A stretch of DNA of 58,886 nt from DAOMNO01 sp035443885 (GTDB lineage: Bacteria; Planctomycetota; Phycisphaerae; Phycisphaerales; SM1A02): positions 1 to 58,886 of the forward strand of contig DAOMNO010000020.1 in the NCBI GenBank assembly GCA_035443885.1, written 5' to 3'. Positions 8,525-16,514 of the stretch are shown piece by piece. How positions within the stretch are numbered: the stretch's first letter is position 1; the number at the start of each line of letters is the position of its first letter. The notes under the pieces were generated by a model. That model saw only the letters and a program-made list of their open reading frames with translations. It had not been told where the DNA came from and did no database searches. Made by a program: the position numbers and the translations under genes.

Positions 8525-9442
8525 TCAGAACCGGACCGAACCGGCGATCAACAGGCCCTGCAAGCCTGCCTTCATCTGGTAGTCGCCTTTTTCTACATCC
8601 AATTCGACCAAGCGATAGCCGAACGTTACCCCGAAGTGCCGGGTGGCGTGCCATGTGAGGCCCGCCTGAATCTGCCAGACGAATCCGCCATCACCACCCA
8701 GCGCGGGGCCTGCGGCGCCTGCGACTTCGATCACCAGCGCATCGGTCAGCGGCCAGCGGCCGTCGGGCCGGTAGGTCAGTTCGAAGTTCAGGCCGATATA
8801 AGGCGCGAGCCACTCGCCGCGCGCTTCTTCAGTAGTGGCACCCGTCGTCAGCCGCTGTTTGACGTTGACATACCGTGCCCCAGCCAAGGGAGAAAATCGC
8901 AGGTCCACACGTCGCCTGCCGTCGGACGTGCGATTGGTATCACTGAGTTCGGAGAGTCCGGGCAGGGGCTGGAACATACCGAAGCGGAATTCACCCGCGA
9001 AGGAAGTCATGTCGAAGGTGTTCTGAAACATCTGGCCGGTCGTCAGCGCTGTGCCGCCGAACTGCATCGGGCGCGGCGCTGTCGTGCTGCTGCTGGTGGA
9101 GAAAGAAAACCCGCTGAATTGCAGCTCCCAGTAATCCGCCTTGCGAATCAGAAACTCGCCGAGGAATGTGGCTTCGTTGTCGCGCAGGTTGAGATCGGTA
9201 TCGATATCCAGGCGTCCCGCAGCGGGCGACGGGCCGAGCAGCACATCGCCACCCAGCCGAGGCAGCCACAGGCCGGGACGAAACGTGAACTCAAGCAAAT
9301 CAGGCCCGATGGGCGGTGGCGAAACGATCGGCGAATCAGCCGCTGCACGCGCAGAGGTCAGCGCGATCAGTGCTAGCGCACCCAGCGTTGCAATGGAAAG
9401 CGATCGTAGAGTGAATCGTTTGCAATGTCCGCGGCTGCTCAT
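8525..9442 (-). CDS. Putative outer-membrane beta-barrel protein
   Basis: A 305-residue secreted protein with an N-terminal signal (SIATLGALALIALTSARAAA). The body alternates hydrophobic and polar residues and ends in SVRF; a terminal aromatic residue is typical of outer-membrane barrels. Blocks such as FTFRPGLWLPRLGG, WELQFSGFSF, LAPYIGLNFELTYRPDG and HFGVTFGYRLVELDVEKGDY look like successive strands. I cannot place it in a named family. It is divergent from arfB, with only 32 bases between the starts, and its stop lies 23 bases before the stop that bounds the nhaA frame. Confidence 0.65.
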   Translation of the reverse strand: MSSRGHCKRFTLRSLSIATLGALALIALTSARAAADSPIVSPPPIGPDLLEFTFRPGLWLPRLGGDVLLGPSPAAGRLDIDTDLNLRDNEATFLGEFLIRKADYWELQFSGFSFSTSSSTTAPRPMQFGGTALTTGQMFQNTFDMTSFAGEFRFGMFQPLPGLSELSDTNRTSDGRRRVDLRFSPLAGARYVNVKQRLTTGATTEEARGEWLAPYIGLNFELTYRPDGRWPLTDALVIEVAGAAGPALGGDGGFVWQIQAGLTWHATRHFGVTFGYRLVELDVEKGDYQMKAGLQGLLIAGSVRF

Positions 9443-9474
9443 GGTCGATGGCCCTCTATGCTTCTCTGATCCCG

Positions 9475-9939
9475 ATGACTGAATCCGATCCAACTCGAAA
9501 CGACGCGCCAGACATGCAGCCCGGCGCGATTCAACTCGCGCCCGGTGCGTGGATCATGCCCGATCGGCTGCGGCTGTCTTACGCGCGTTCCAGCGGGCCG
9601 GGCGGGCAGTCCGTGAACAAGGTGAACACGAAAGCGGAACTCCGGGTGTCAGTCATGGACATCCAGGGGCTGCATGATACTGCCGCCGCTCGACTTCGAC
9701 GCCTCGCCGGGTCAAGGCTCACGCAAGATGACGAGTTGGTGATTCAGGCGGACACCAGCCGGTCGCAGCGGCAGAACCGAATGGAATGCGAAGACCGCCT
9801 GCGTGAACTGCTCCTCCGTGCACTCACGCCGCCCAAGCCGCGTAAGAAAACCAAACCCAGCAAGGCGGCCAAGGAACGCAGACTGAAGGCCAAGCGAGAA
9901 CAGTCGGAGAAGAAGTCTCGGCGGCGCGGAGAAGACTGA
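9475..9939 (+). CDS. arfB: Ribosome-rescue peptidyl-tRNA hydrolase ArfB/YaeJ type
   Basis: A 154-residue protein of the class I release-factor family without a codon-recognition domain. It has the GGQ catalytic motif in RSSGPGGQSVNKVNTKAEL (G43-G44-Q45). The long basic C-terminal tail (PKPRKKTKPSKAAKERRLK and following) inserts into the empty mRNA channel of stalled ribosomes in ArfB. The combination of short length, GGQ and Lys/Arg tail points to ArfB rather than RF1 or RF2. Start choice among ATGs at 9448, 9475 and 9508 is open; 9475 gives MTESDPT and leaves about 20 residues before the conserved domain. Confidence 0.85.
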   Translation: MTESDPTRNDAPDMQPGAIQLAPGAWIMPDRLRLSYARSSGPGGQSVNKVNTKAELRVSVMDIQGLHDTAAARLRRLAGSRLTQDDELVIQADTSRSQRQNRMECEDRLRELLLRALTPPKPRKKTKPSKAAKERRLKAKREQSEKKSRRRGED

Positions 9940-9950
9940 GCAGGCAGGCC

Positions 9951-10421
9951 TTACGCAGGCGTAACCGACTTCAGCGCGACCGGCTCAAGCGGCCGATCGT
10001 TGTAGTCTGTTTCCACCGCGCCGAGTTTTTCGACTACGTCCATACCTTCAATGACCTGGCCGAACGCCGTGTATTTGCCGTCAAGGTGCTGGCAGTGCTC
10101 GCGCGTCAGACAGATGAAGAACTGACTTCCCGCGGAATCAGGATCAGACGATCGCGCCATGGAAAGCGTGCCCGGCACGTGCTTGCGATTGTTGAACTCC
10201 GCTTTGACGTTCCAGCCCGGCCCGCCTGTGCCCGTCCCCTTCGGACAGCCGCCCTGCACCACAAACCCATCAATGATGCGATGGAACGTGAGGTTGTTGT
10301 AGAAGCCCTCGCGACCGAGCTTGAGAAAGTTCTCCGTGTGCAGCGGCGCAACATCGTTCCATAGTTCAACGGTCATATCGCCGAGGCTGGTGGAGATGAT
10401 CGCTTTGGGATAGTCAGGCAT
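9951..10421 (-). CDS. ppiB: Cyclophilin-type peptidyl-prolyl isomerase, cytoplasmic
   Basis: A single-domain cyclophilin of 156 residues without a signal peptide. The family core is complete: TSLGDMTVELW, APLHTENFLKLGREGFY, LTFHRIIDGFVVQGG (the active-site Arg in FHRI), GTGTGGPGW, GTLSMARSSDPDSAGSQFFICL and DGKYTAFGQVIEGMDVV. It should speed cis-trans isomerisation of X-Pro bonds. A second cyclophilin gene lies just upstream on the same strand (gap 43 bases), and that one is secreted. Confidence 0.92.
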   Translation of the reverse strand: MPDYPKAIISTSLGDMTVELWNDVAPLHTENFLKLGREGFYNNLTFHRIIDGFVVQGGCPKGTGTGGPGWNVKAEFNNRKHVPGTLSMARSSDPDSAGSQFFICLTREHCQHLDGKYTAFGQVIEGMDVVEKLGAVETDYNDRPLEPVALKSVTPA

Positions 10422-10464
10422 GAGAAGGCTCCGGCTGGTGAGGGATCAGTGAGAATCCCGAATC

Positions 10465-11556
10465 CTAGCGGGGAATCCTTCCCGTGGGGCGAGGCGGCGG
10501 CGGCGGTTCTTCACGCGAAATACGACGATCAGGTCGCCCTTCGCCGGGCACGCGCGGCGGCGCGGGTGCCAGCTCCGTCCGGTGAATGATCGGCGCGGGC
10601 GGCGCCGGCTTGCCGCGCGGCACATCCGCCAGCTCCGCTTCTGCAATTGCCACGATGACTTCAGCGCCGCTCACCGCATAACCGAACGAGCAATACTGGC
10701 CATCCAGCCGCGCGGTGCCTTCTCGCGAGAGGCAGAAGAAAAACTGGCTGCCTGCGGAATCGGGATGATCCGCCCTCGCCATTGAGATGACCCCGAAATC
10801 GTGCGGCAGTTTGCTCGGTTCGATCGGCAGCCAGTAGCCCGGCCCGCCGCTTCCGCTCGCGGAAGGATCGCCCGCCTGAATCACGAACGGATCACCCGCG
10901 GATGTCAAAGGCACAATGCGGTGGAAGATAACATCGCGATAGAACCCGCCACGACAGAGTTCGAGGAAGTTCCACACGGTATTGGGCGCGTGGTCTGGCC
11001 GCATGGCGACGCGAATCTCGCCGTGCGACGTGTGCAGGATGACATCGACCTCTGCATAGGCGCGAAAGCCTGCAAAGATTCGTTCAACGGGTTCCGCAGC
11101 GCCTTCTTCGGTGGCGTTCTCATCGCGCCAGCCGACGATGCGCGAATACGTTGCGCCGCTTGGGCGCACGTCCGGCTCTGTCATGGGCACCATTCGCGAG
11201 AGCATCGGTTGCAGCACGAGCGCACTGCCCGCAGGCTCGTTGTGGTCGAGCATCTGGACATACGCGGCCTCGCGGATCGACCAGATCATCGGGAATGTTT
11301 CTGCAAGGTCCATGCGCCCCGGCCGCACCTGGACGGGTTCTGCAATCAGTTCACCTGAAGCGGTCATGAGCGCGAGCCGCGTCACGCCGACCGTGCGAGC
11401 CGCGGTGACGCGCACCATCAACGGTCGATTGACGCCGCAGTAGAGTGATTCCGCGACGATGCCCGGCGGGGTTGTGTGCCGGGCCTGCAGCGGTTCATCC
11501 TGTGCGCTGATGGCCCATGCTGAAAGCGCGATGACACACAGAGACAGAATCTGCAT
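10465..11556 (-). CDS. Secreted cyclophilin with N-terminal extension and Pro-rich tail
   Basis: A 363-residue periplasmic or secreted isomerase. The ATG at 11556 follows a good AAGGAG, and the protein starts with the signal peptide MQILSLCVIALSAWAISAQ. Residues about 20-170 are an extension of unknown fold (GVTRLALMTASGELIAEPV). The cyclophilin domain spans about 170-325, with ILHTSHGEIRVAMRPDHAP, VIFHRIVPL, GSGGPGYW, GVISMARADHPDSAGSQFF and DGQYCSFGYAVSG. The last 40 residues are Pro/Arg-rich (EEPPPPPRPTGRIPR) and may be a flexible wall or membrane contact. It probably forms a pair with the cytoplasmic cyclophilin gene downstream. Confidence 0.85.
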   Translation of the reverse strand: MQILSLCVIALSAWAISAQDEPLQARHTTPPGIVAESLYCGVNRPLMVRVTAARTVGVTRLALMTASGELIAEPVQVRPGRMDLAETFPMIWSIREAAYVQMLDHNEPAGSALVLQPMLSRMVPMTEPDVRPSGATYSRIVGWRDENATEEGAAEPVERIFAGFRAYAEVDVILHTSHGEIRVAMRPDHAPNTVWNFLELCRGGFYRDVIFHRIVPLTSAGDPFVIQAGDPSASGSGGPGYWLPIEPSKLPHDFGVISMARADHPDSAGSQFFFCLSREGTARLDGQYCSFGYAVSGAEVIVAIAEAELADVPRGKPAPPAPIIHRTELAPAPPRVPGEGRPDRRISREEPPPPPRPTGRIPR

Positions 11557-11609
11557 AACTGGACTCCTTGCGGCGGAATGTGATCGTACGCGCGGTTTGA
11601 GCGGCGGCG

Positions 11610-12590
11610 CTATACACCCGCTTTGCCTTCCGCCATCGCCAGCCCGCTGTCCACGCGCTTTTTGGTGATCCATCGCTGCACGCCGAGCATGAGAATCGCC
11701 CCGGTTACAGCGGTGCAGCCGCTGATCCACTGCGCGGTGGTGAGCACTTCAGAGAAGAAGTAATACGAGCCGATCGCCACGCCGAACGGCTGAAGCTGCA
11801 ACACGCCTGCGCTCACCGCCACGCCCAGTCGAGCGATGCTCATGTAGTAGAAGACGTGCCCGAGCGCGATGCCTGCGACGGCGGAAATCAGCAGCCACGC
11901 GAACTGCTCGCCGGTCAGGTTGACCACACCCATGCCCGCGCGTTCGCCGATCAACATCATCAGCACGACCATGACCAGCGCGGTGTATTGACTGATGGCA
12001 GCGAAAGCCAGCACGGAGTTGATCCCCCGCATGTATTTGCGCACAGCGAGGCCGTAGAACGCAAACAGCAACCCGCTGCCGATGGCGCATGTGATGCCAA
12101 GCGCATGGGTCAGATCAACAGCTTTTTCACCGAGCAGAATCGCACCGCTGGTGCCGATGAGCACGATGACCCCGCCGATGAGATAGCCGGGCGACGTGAT
12201 GACGCGCCGCTCGCCGGGGAACATGAGGTACGCGCCGATCGCAGCGAAGATGATCTGGCTGCGCAGGCCGAACGTGACCAATCCGGGTTCGATGATGTAG
12301 AACGCCCACGCGAAGAACACTTGGCCGGTCGCGTTGACCAGGCTCGGCACGAGTGCCGCACGCCAGAGACCCGCGGGCAGTCGTTTGCGATGCGCCGCGA
12401 TGATGAGCACCGGAGCCCAGAGCAGTGCGCTGAAGCCATAGCGCCACCCGTTGCTGGTCCACACGTCGATAAAGTCTTTGAAGTAGTGCAGGAACAGCGG
12501 GACGCTCGACCAGCCGAGGAGCGTCATCACGATCATCAGCGCGCCGAGGCCGCTGGAAAGGGGTGGTTCTGGTTTGGCCGCAGCCGACAT
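11610..12590 (-). CDS. EamA/DMT-family transporter
   Basis: A 326-residue inner-membrane protein with about ten hydrophobic helices in two EamA-like halves. GALMIVMTLLGWSSVPLFL opens the first, and ITCAIGSGLLFAFYGLAVRKY marks the second. The C-terminal helix AVTGAILMLGVQRWITKK ends in a basic, cytoplasm-facing tail, as is usual for this family. Members export amino acids, sugars or metabolites; the substrate cannot be told here. The start at 12590 (MSAAAKPEPP) avoids overlap with the gspE-like gene, whose stop is 49 bases upstream on the same strand. Confidence 0.82.
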   Translation of the reverse strand: MSAAAKPEPPLSSGLGALMIVMTLLGWSSVPLFLHYFKDFIDVWTSNGWRYGFSALLWAPVLIIAAHRKRLPAGLWRAALVPSLVNATGQVFFAWAFYIIEPGLVTFGLRSQIIFAAIGAYLMFPGERRVITSPGYLIGGVIVLIGTSGAILLGEKAVDLTHALGITCAIGSGLLFAFYGLAVRKYMRGINSVLAFAAISQYTALVMVVLMMLIGERAGMGVVNLTGEQFAWLLISAVAGIALGHVFYYMSIARLGVAVSAGVLQLQPFGVAIGSYYFFSEVLTTAQWISGCTAVTGAILMLGVQRWITKKRVDSGLAMAEGKAGV

Positions 12591-12639
12591 GGGAGGCGGA
12601 TCGTATCCACTCCGCGCATGTGGAACATAATTCGATCGG

Positions 12640-14358
12640 TCAATCCGTGCCGGAGACGCGGTCGATTTCGTCCATGCTGGTGATGCCCTGCGCGACAAGC
12701 TGGAAGCCCGCCTGCTGGAGCGTCATGAACAGGCCCTGCTCCGCCAAGGCTCGCAAGCCCTTGATTGACGGGTTGTTCAGGACGATATCCCGCATCTGGT
12801 CGTTGAAATCCAGCAGTTCAAAAATCGCCCGCCGACCGATGTACCCTGTGCGCAGGCACCGCTTGCAGCCGGTGGGCACGTAGATGCGCGGTACGCCGGT
12901 TACGGTCGCGCCCATCTTCATGTTCTGCGCAGGCGTCGGCTTGATTGGCTTCTTGCAGCCTTCGCACAGCGTGCGAATCAGTCGCTGCGCCACGATCAGG
13001 TTCAGCGCATTGGCGACGAGGTATGGTTCGATGCCGAGGTCGAGCAGTCGGAAGATCGCGCCGATCGAATCCTTCGAGTGAACGGTGGTATAAACAAGGT
13101 GGCCGGTCATCGCCGCCTGCATGGCGACGGTTGCGGTTTCGATGTCGCGAATCTCGCCGACGAAAATCACGTCCGGGTCTTGTCGCAGCACGGAGCGCAG
13201 GATGGTGGCGAACGTGTTGCCCTGCTTGTGGTCGATGGGAATCTGCGTGCAGCCTTCGAGGTAATACTCGACGGGGTCTTCAATGGTGATGGCGTTGCGC
13301 TGCTCCACATCGATTTCGCGCAGGCAGGAATACAGCGTGGTTGTTTTGCCGGAGCCAGTCGGCCCGCACACAAGCAGCAGGCCCGCGTCCTTCGTCGCCA
13401 CCGCACGAAGTTTTTCGTACATCCAGGGCACGAGACCGAGTTCATGCAGGCGATTCGGCGACGTGGACTGATCCAGCACACGAATGACCATCTTCTGACC
13501 GTTCATCGCGGGCGTGAGGCTGACGCGATAGTCAACCCGGCGGCCCTTTACGTTTACGGAGAAGTGGCCATCCTGCACCTGCGCCTTCTGGCTGGTGTCG
13601 ATCTGACAGAGAATCTTCACGACGCCCAGAATGCGCTTGAAGATGCTCATGCTCAGGTCCACCGCGCTCAGCATGTAGCCGTCCACGCGCAGGCGGATGG
13701 TGGCGTTTTCCAGCCGCGGCTCCAGATGCAAGTCAGTTGCCCGCGCCCGGAACGCAGCCAGCAGCAGCAGGCGGAACGCTCGCAGGCCTTCACCCGCTTC
13801 GCCGTCCGTGCCGCTGTCAAGCCCCGCGCCGGTGGCCTGATGGACTGTTACGCCACGGCAATCGACAAGGCTGATGTCATGTTCATCGAAGGGCTTATCT
13901 TGCGCGGTGTCGATGATTTCGCGCAGCTTGCGCTCGTAGCCTGTCTGCACGTCGATGGGTTCAGCATCAAAGTCAAGGTCCAGCGTGGCCTGCATGCCGA
14001 GATTCAGGCCGGAGACTTCCTCGCGCGCGGCGGTGAAGTCCGGCCCTTTTCGTCTGCGGCGTGGTGCAAGCTGCTCCGGGTCGATGAAGCGCAGCTCGCA
14101 CTTGCCGATGCGAATGACATCGCCGTTTTCGAGAATCTCGGTCGAGACTTTCTCTTCATTCAGGCGCGTACCGTTGCGCGAGCCGAGATCGCGCAGACGG
14201 AACCCGCCCGCGTACGGCTCGATGATGCAGTGCTGGCGGCTGGCCTTCTCGTCGTTGAGCACAACGACGCAATCCGGGTGCCGACCCACCGTAACCGCCG
14301 AGTCATTCAGCTCAATGCGTTTGTTGCCCTGCGGGGATTTGACTTCGAGAATGGGCAT
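12640..14358 (-). CDS. FHA domain fused to GspE/PilB-type secretion ATPase
   Basis: A 572-residue hexameric traffic ATPase of type II secretion or type IV pilus systems. Residues 1-95 are a forkhead-associated domain that binds phosphothreonine, with GRHPDC (R26), SRQH (40-43) and GSRNGTRL (59-66). About 100 residues of linker follow. The ATPase core has an N-terminal half (DLHLEPRLENATIRLRVDGY), Walker A GPTGSGKTTT (332-341), an Asp box ITIEDPVEYY, Walker B DPDVIFVGEIRD (394-405) and a His box TTVHSKDS. A zinc-binding tetracysteine module is also present: C465/C468 and C498/C501. The FHA domain stands where GspE proteins normally carry their N1 domain that docks on GspL. No secretin, pseudopilin or GspF gene is adjacent, and no Ser/Thr kinase is seen in the window. 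Confidence 0.9.
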   Translation of the reverse strand: MPILEVKSPQGNKRIELNDSAVTVGRHPDCVVVLNDEKASRQHCIIEPYAGGFRLRDLGSRNGTRLNEEKVSTEILENGDVIRIGKCELRFIDPEQLAPRRRRKGPDFTAAREEVSGLNLGMQATLDLDFDAEPIDVQTGYERKLREIIDTAQDKPFDEHDISLVDCRGVTVHQATGAGLDSGTDGEAGEGLRAFRLLLLAAFRARATDLHLEPRLENATIRLRVDGYMLSAVDLSMSIFKRILGVVKILCQIDTSQKAQVQDGHFSVNVKGRRVDYRVSLTPAMNGQKMVIRVLDQSTSPNRLHELGLVPWMYEKLRAVATKDAGLLLVCGPTGSGKTTTLYSCLREIDVEQRNAITIEDPVEYYLEGCTQIPIDHKQGNTFATILRSVLRQDPDVIFVGEIRDIETATVAMQAAMTGHLVYTTVHSKDSIGAIFRLLDLGIEPYLVANALNLIVAQRLIRTLCEGCKKPIKPTPAQNMKMGATVTGVPRIYVPTGCKRCLRTGYIGRRAIFELLDFNDQMRDIVLNNPSIKGLRALAEQGLFMTLQQAGFQLVAQGITSMDEIDRVSGTD

Positions 14359-14534
14359 GAAGGTTCCGGAACGGGCGATTTCGAGCGACTATGGCAGTGT
14401 AACAGCGTGCTGAGAGAGAACCAAGACCTGTCGCAAAGGTTGCTCTGAGCGGTGGCAGACGTAACTGATTTCGGCGGGGCGTGGTAGGCTGTTCCCTGTT
14501 GCTGTCTCGTATGCGGGGTATTCTGTCGCCCACC

Positions 14535-15686
14535 ATGGTCATCAGCGTTACAACAGAGATCGTCCCTGGCGAGCGTCGTGTTGCGCTCACGCCAGCCGTG
14601 CTGCCTCAACTCATCAAAGCCGGGCTTCAGGCGCTGGTGCAGCGTGGGGCAGGCGAGCGGGCGGGCTTCCCGGACGCTGAGTACGCATCACGCGGCGCGA
14701 CCATTGTGTCCTCACGTGAGGAAGCCTTCGGTGCAGATGTGGTGCTGCAAATCTGGACGTGTGCTGCGAAGGACGAAGCCGCTGCGGACATATCGCTCCT
14801 TCGCGAAGGCGGAACGGTCATCGGTTTGTGCGATCCGCTCGGCTCGCGCGAGCGCATTGAGCGAGTGGCGTCAACCCGCGTGACCAGCTTTGCGCTTGAA
14901 CTCATCCCCCGCATCACCCGCGCGCAGTCGATGGATGTGCTTTCTTCGCAGTCAACGATCGCCGGGTACAAGGCTGCGGTGCTGGCAGCGGACTACCTGC
15001 CGCGCATCTTCCCGATGATGATGACCGCTGCGGGAACGCTTGCTCCGGCAAAGGTGCTGGTGATTGGCGCGGGCGTGGCAGGATTGCAGGCGATCGCCAG
15101 CTCGCGCAAGATGGGCGCGGTGGTGTCGGGGTATGACATTCGCCCTGCCGTGAAGGAACAGGTGCAGTCCCTCGGCGCAAGATTTGTTGAGCTTGAACTG
15201 GAAGCGGGCGAAGCAGAAGGCAAGGGCGGCTACGCGCGGGCGATGGACGAGGCGTTTTACGCCAGGCAGCGAGAACTGCTCAGCAGGGCGGTGGCGGAAA
15301 GCGATGTTGTCATCACCACGGCTGCGGTGCCGGGCAAGCGTTCACCCGTGCTGGTTACCGCGGAGATGGTGCGGAAGATGTCGTCGGGCAGCGTGATTGT
15401 CGATCTCGCAGCAGAGCGGGGCGGCAACTGCGAACTCACGCGAGCGGATGAAACCGTCATCACGCCCGAAGGTATCACGATCCTCGGCCCGACGAACCTG
15501 CCCGGAACCGTGCCTTACCACGCCAGCCAGATGTACGCGAAGAACATCGCGACCTTCCTGCTCAACATGATGAAAGACGGCTTGCTTAAGGTGAATATGG
15601 ATGATGAGATCATTCGCGATACGCTGCTCACCCGCGCTGGTGAAATCGTAAACCCGCGCCTGCGCGAGACGGTTGCTGCGTCCTGA
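14535..15686 (+). CDS. pntAA: NAD(P) transhydrogenase subunit alpha, NAD-binding part
   Basis: A soluble NAD(H)-binding subunit (dI) of proton-translocating transhydrogenase, 383 residues. Key blocks are EIVPGERRVALTPAVLPQL, a Rossmann motif VLVIGAGVAGLQAIASSRKMGA, SGYDIRPAVKEQVQSLGA, ITTAAVPGKRSPVLV and GPTNLPGTVPYHASQMYAKN. The last blocks separate it from alanine dehydrogenase. The membrane subunits PntAB and PntB, which normally follow in the same operon, are absent here; an ABC transporter gene begins 4 bases after the stop. The ATG at 14535 (MVISVTTEIVPGE) matches the usual N-terminus of the family. Confidence 0.88.
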   Translation: MVISVTTEIVPGERRVALTPAVLPQLIKAGLQALVQRGAGERAGFPDAEYASRGATIVSSREEAFGADVVLQIWTCAAKDEAAADISLLREGGTVIGLCDPLGSRERIERVASTRVTSFALELIPRITRAQSMDVLSSQSTIAGYKAAVLAADYLPRIFPMMMTAAGTLAPAKVLVIGAGVAGLQAIASSRKMGAVVSGYDIRPAVKEQVQSLGARFVELELEAGEAEGKGGYARAMDEAFYARQRELLSRAVAESDVVITTAAVPGKRSPVLVTAEMVRKMSSGSVIVDLAAERGGNCELTRADETVITPEGITILGPTNLPGTVPYHASQMYAKNIATFLLNMMKDGLLKVNMDDEIIRDTLLTRAGEIVNPRLRETVAAS

Positions 15687-15690
15687 CCGC

Positions 15691-16500
15691 ATGAATCATC
15701 AATCTGAACATCCCGCCGTTGCGCTGTGCGACGTTACCTTTGCCTATCAGCCCGGCAGCCCGGTGCTGGAAAAGATCAACTTCACGGTGCAGCGCGGCAC
15801 GCGGCTGGGCATTCTCGGTCCGAACGGCGGCGGCAAATCCACGCTGCTCAAGCTCATCCTCGGCCTGCTCTCGCCCGCGCCGGGCAAAGGTGAAGTGAGC
15901 GTGCTTGGTATGGCGCCTCGTCTGGCGACGCGCAAGCGGCTCGTGGGCTATCTGCCTCAGCGGCTGGATGTGGAGTGGCGTGCCCCGCTGAGTGTGCGGC
16001 AGGTGGCGGGGATGACTGCAGCGCTCGGCCTGCAGCCGTGGCAATCGCCCCCGCAAGTCGTGAGAGAGCGCATTGAGCGCATGATCGAACTCGTCGGCAT
16101 GAAGGAGCTGGCGGATCGTCCCATCGGCGATCTTTCGGGCGGCCAGCAGCAGCGCGTGTTCATCGCGCGTGCGCTCGCTGCTGCACCGCAGTTGCTGCTG
16201 CTTGATGAGCCGACGGTCGGCATCGACCAGAAGGGGCAGGAACAGTTCGCTTCACTGCTGCGCACGATTCACGCTGAGCTTGGCATCACGATTCTGATTG
16301 TGAGCCATGATCTGCGAGCGATTGCAGCCGGTTGCGATCAGATCGCGGTGCTTTCGCGCACGTTGCACTATCACGCAGCGCCGGAAGGTTTGACGCCTCA
16401 GGTGCTGGCGGAAGTGTTTCATCACGACATCGCAGCGTTCGCGCACGCGCAGCATGGCAATGGGCCTCATCATGTCCACAGCGGGGGGTGCTCGCATTGA
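15691..16500 (+). CDS. Zinc/manganese-type ABC transporter ATP-binding protein
   Basis: A 269-residue ATPase subunit with Walker A GPNGGGKST, the Q-loop block VGYLPQRLDVEW, the ABC signature LSGGQQQRVFIARAL, Walker B LLLLDEPTVGID and the switch His in VSHDLRA. The sequence style and the partner permease fit the ZnuC/MntB (cluster 9) family of metal importers. The C-terminus is His-rich (HAQHGNGPHHVHSGGCSH) and may bind the transported metal. The gene starts 4 bases after pntAA and is coupled to the permease gene downstream. No substrate-binding lipoprotein is adjacent. Confidence 0.88.
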   Translation: MNHQSEHPAVALCDVTFAYQPGSPVLEKINFTVQRGTRLGILGPNGGGKSTLLKLILGLLSPAPGKGEVSVLGMAPRLATRKRLVGYLPQRLDVEWRAPLSVRQVAGMTAALGLQPWQSPPQVVRERIERMIELVGMKELADRPIGDLSGGQQQRVFIARALAAAPQLLLLDEPTVGIDQKGQEQFASLLRTIHAELGITILIVSHDLRAIAAGCDQIAVLSRTLHYHAAPEGLTPQVLAEVFHHDIAAFAHAQHGNGPHHVHSGGCSH

Positions 16501-16514
16501 CAAACGCATCGCTC

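Noticed and set aside
13078..14448. Long open frame (456 codons) on the plus strand opposite the FHA-GspE gene
   Set aside because: It lies wholly antisense to a protein with intact FHA, Walker and zinc motifs; such frames are common opposite high-GC genes and the translation shows no family features.
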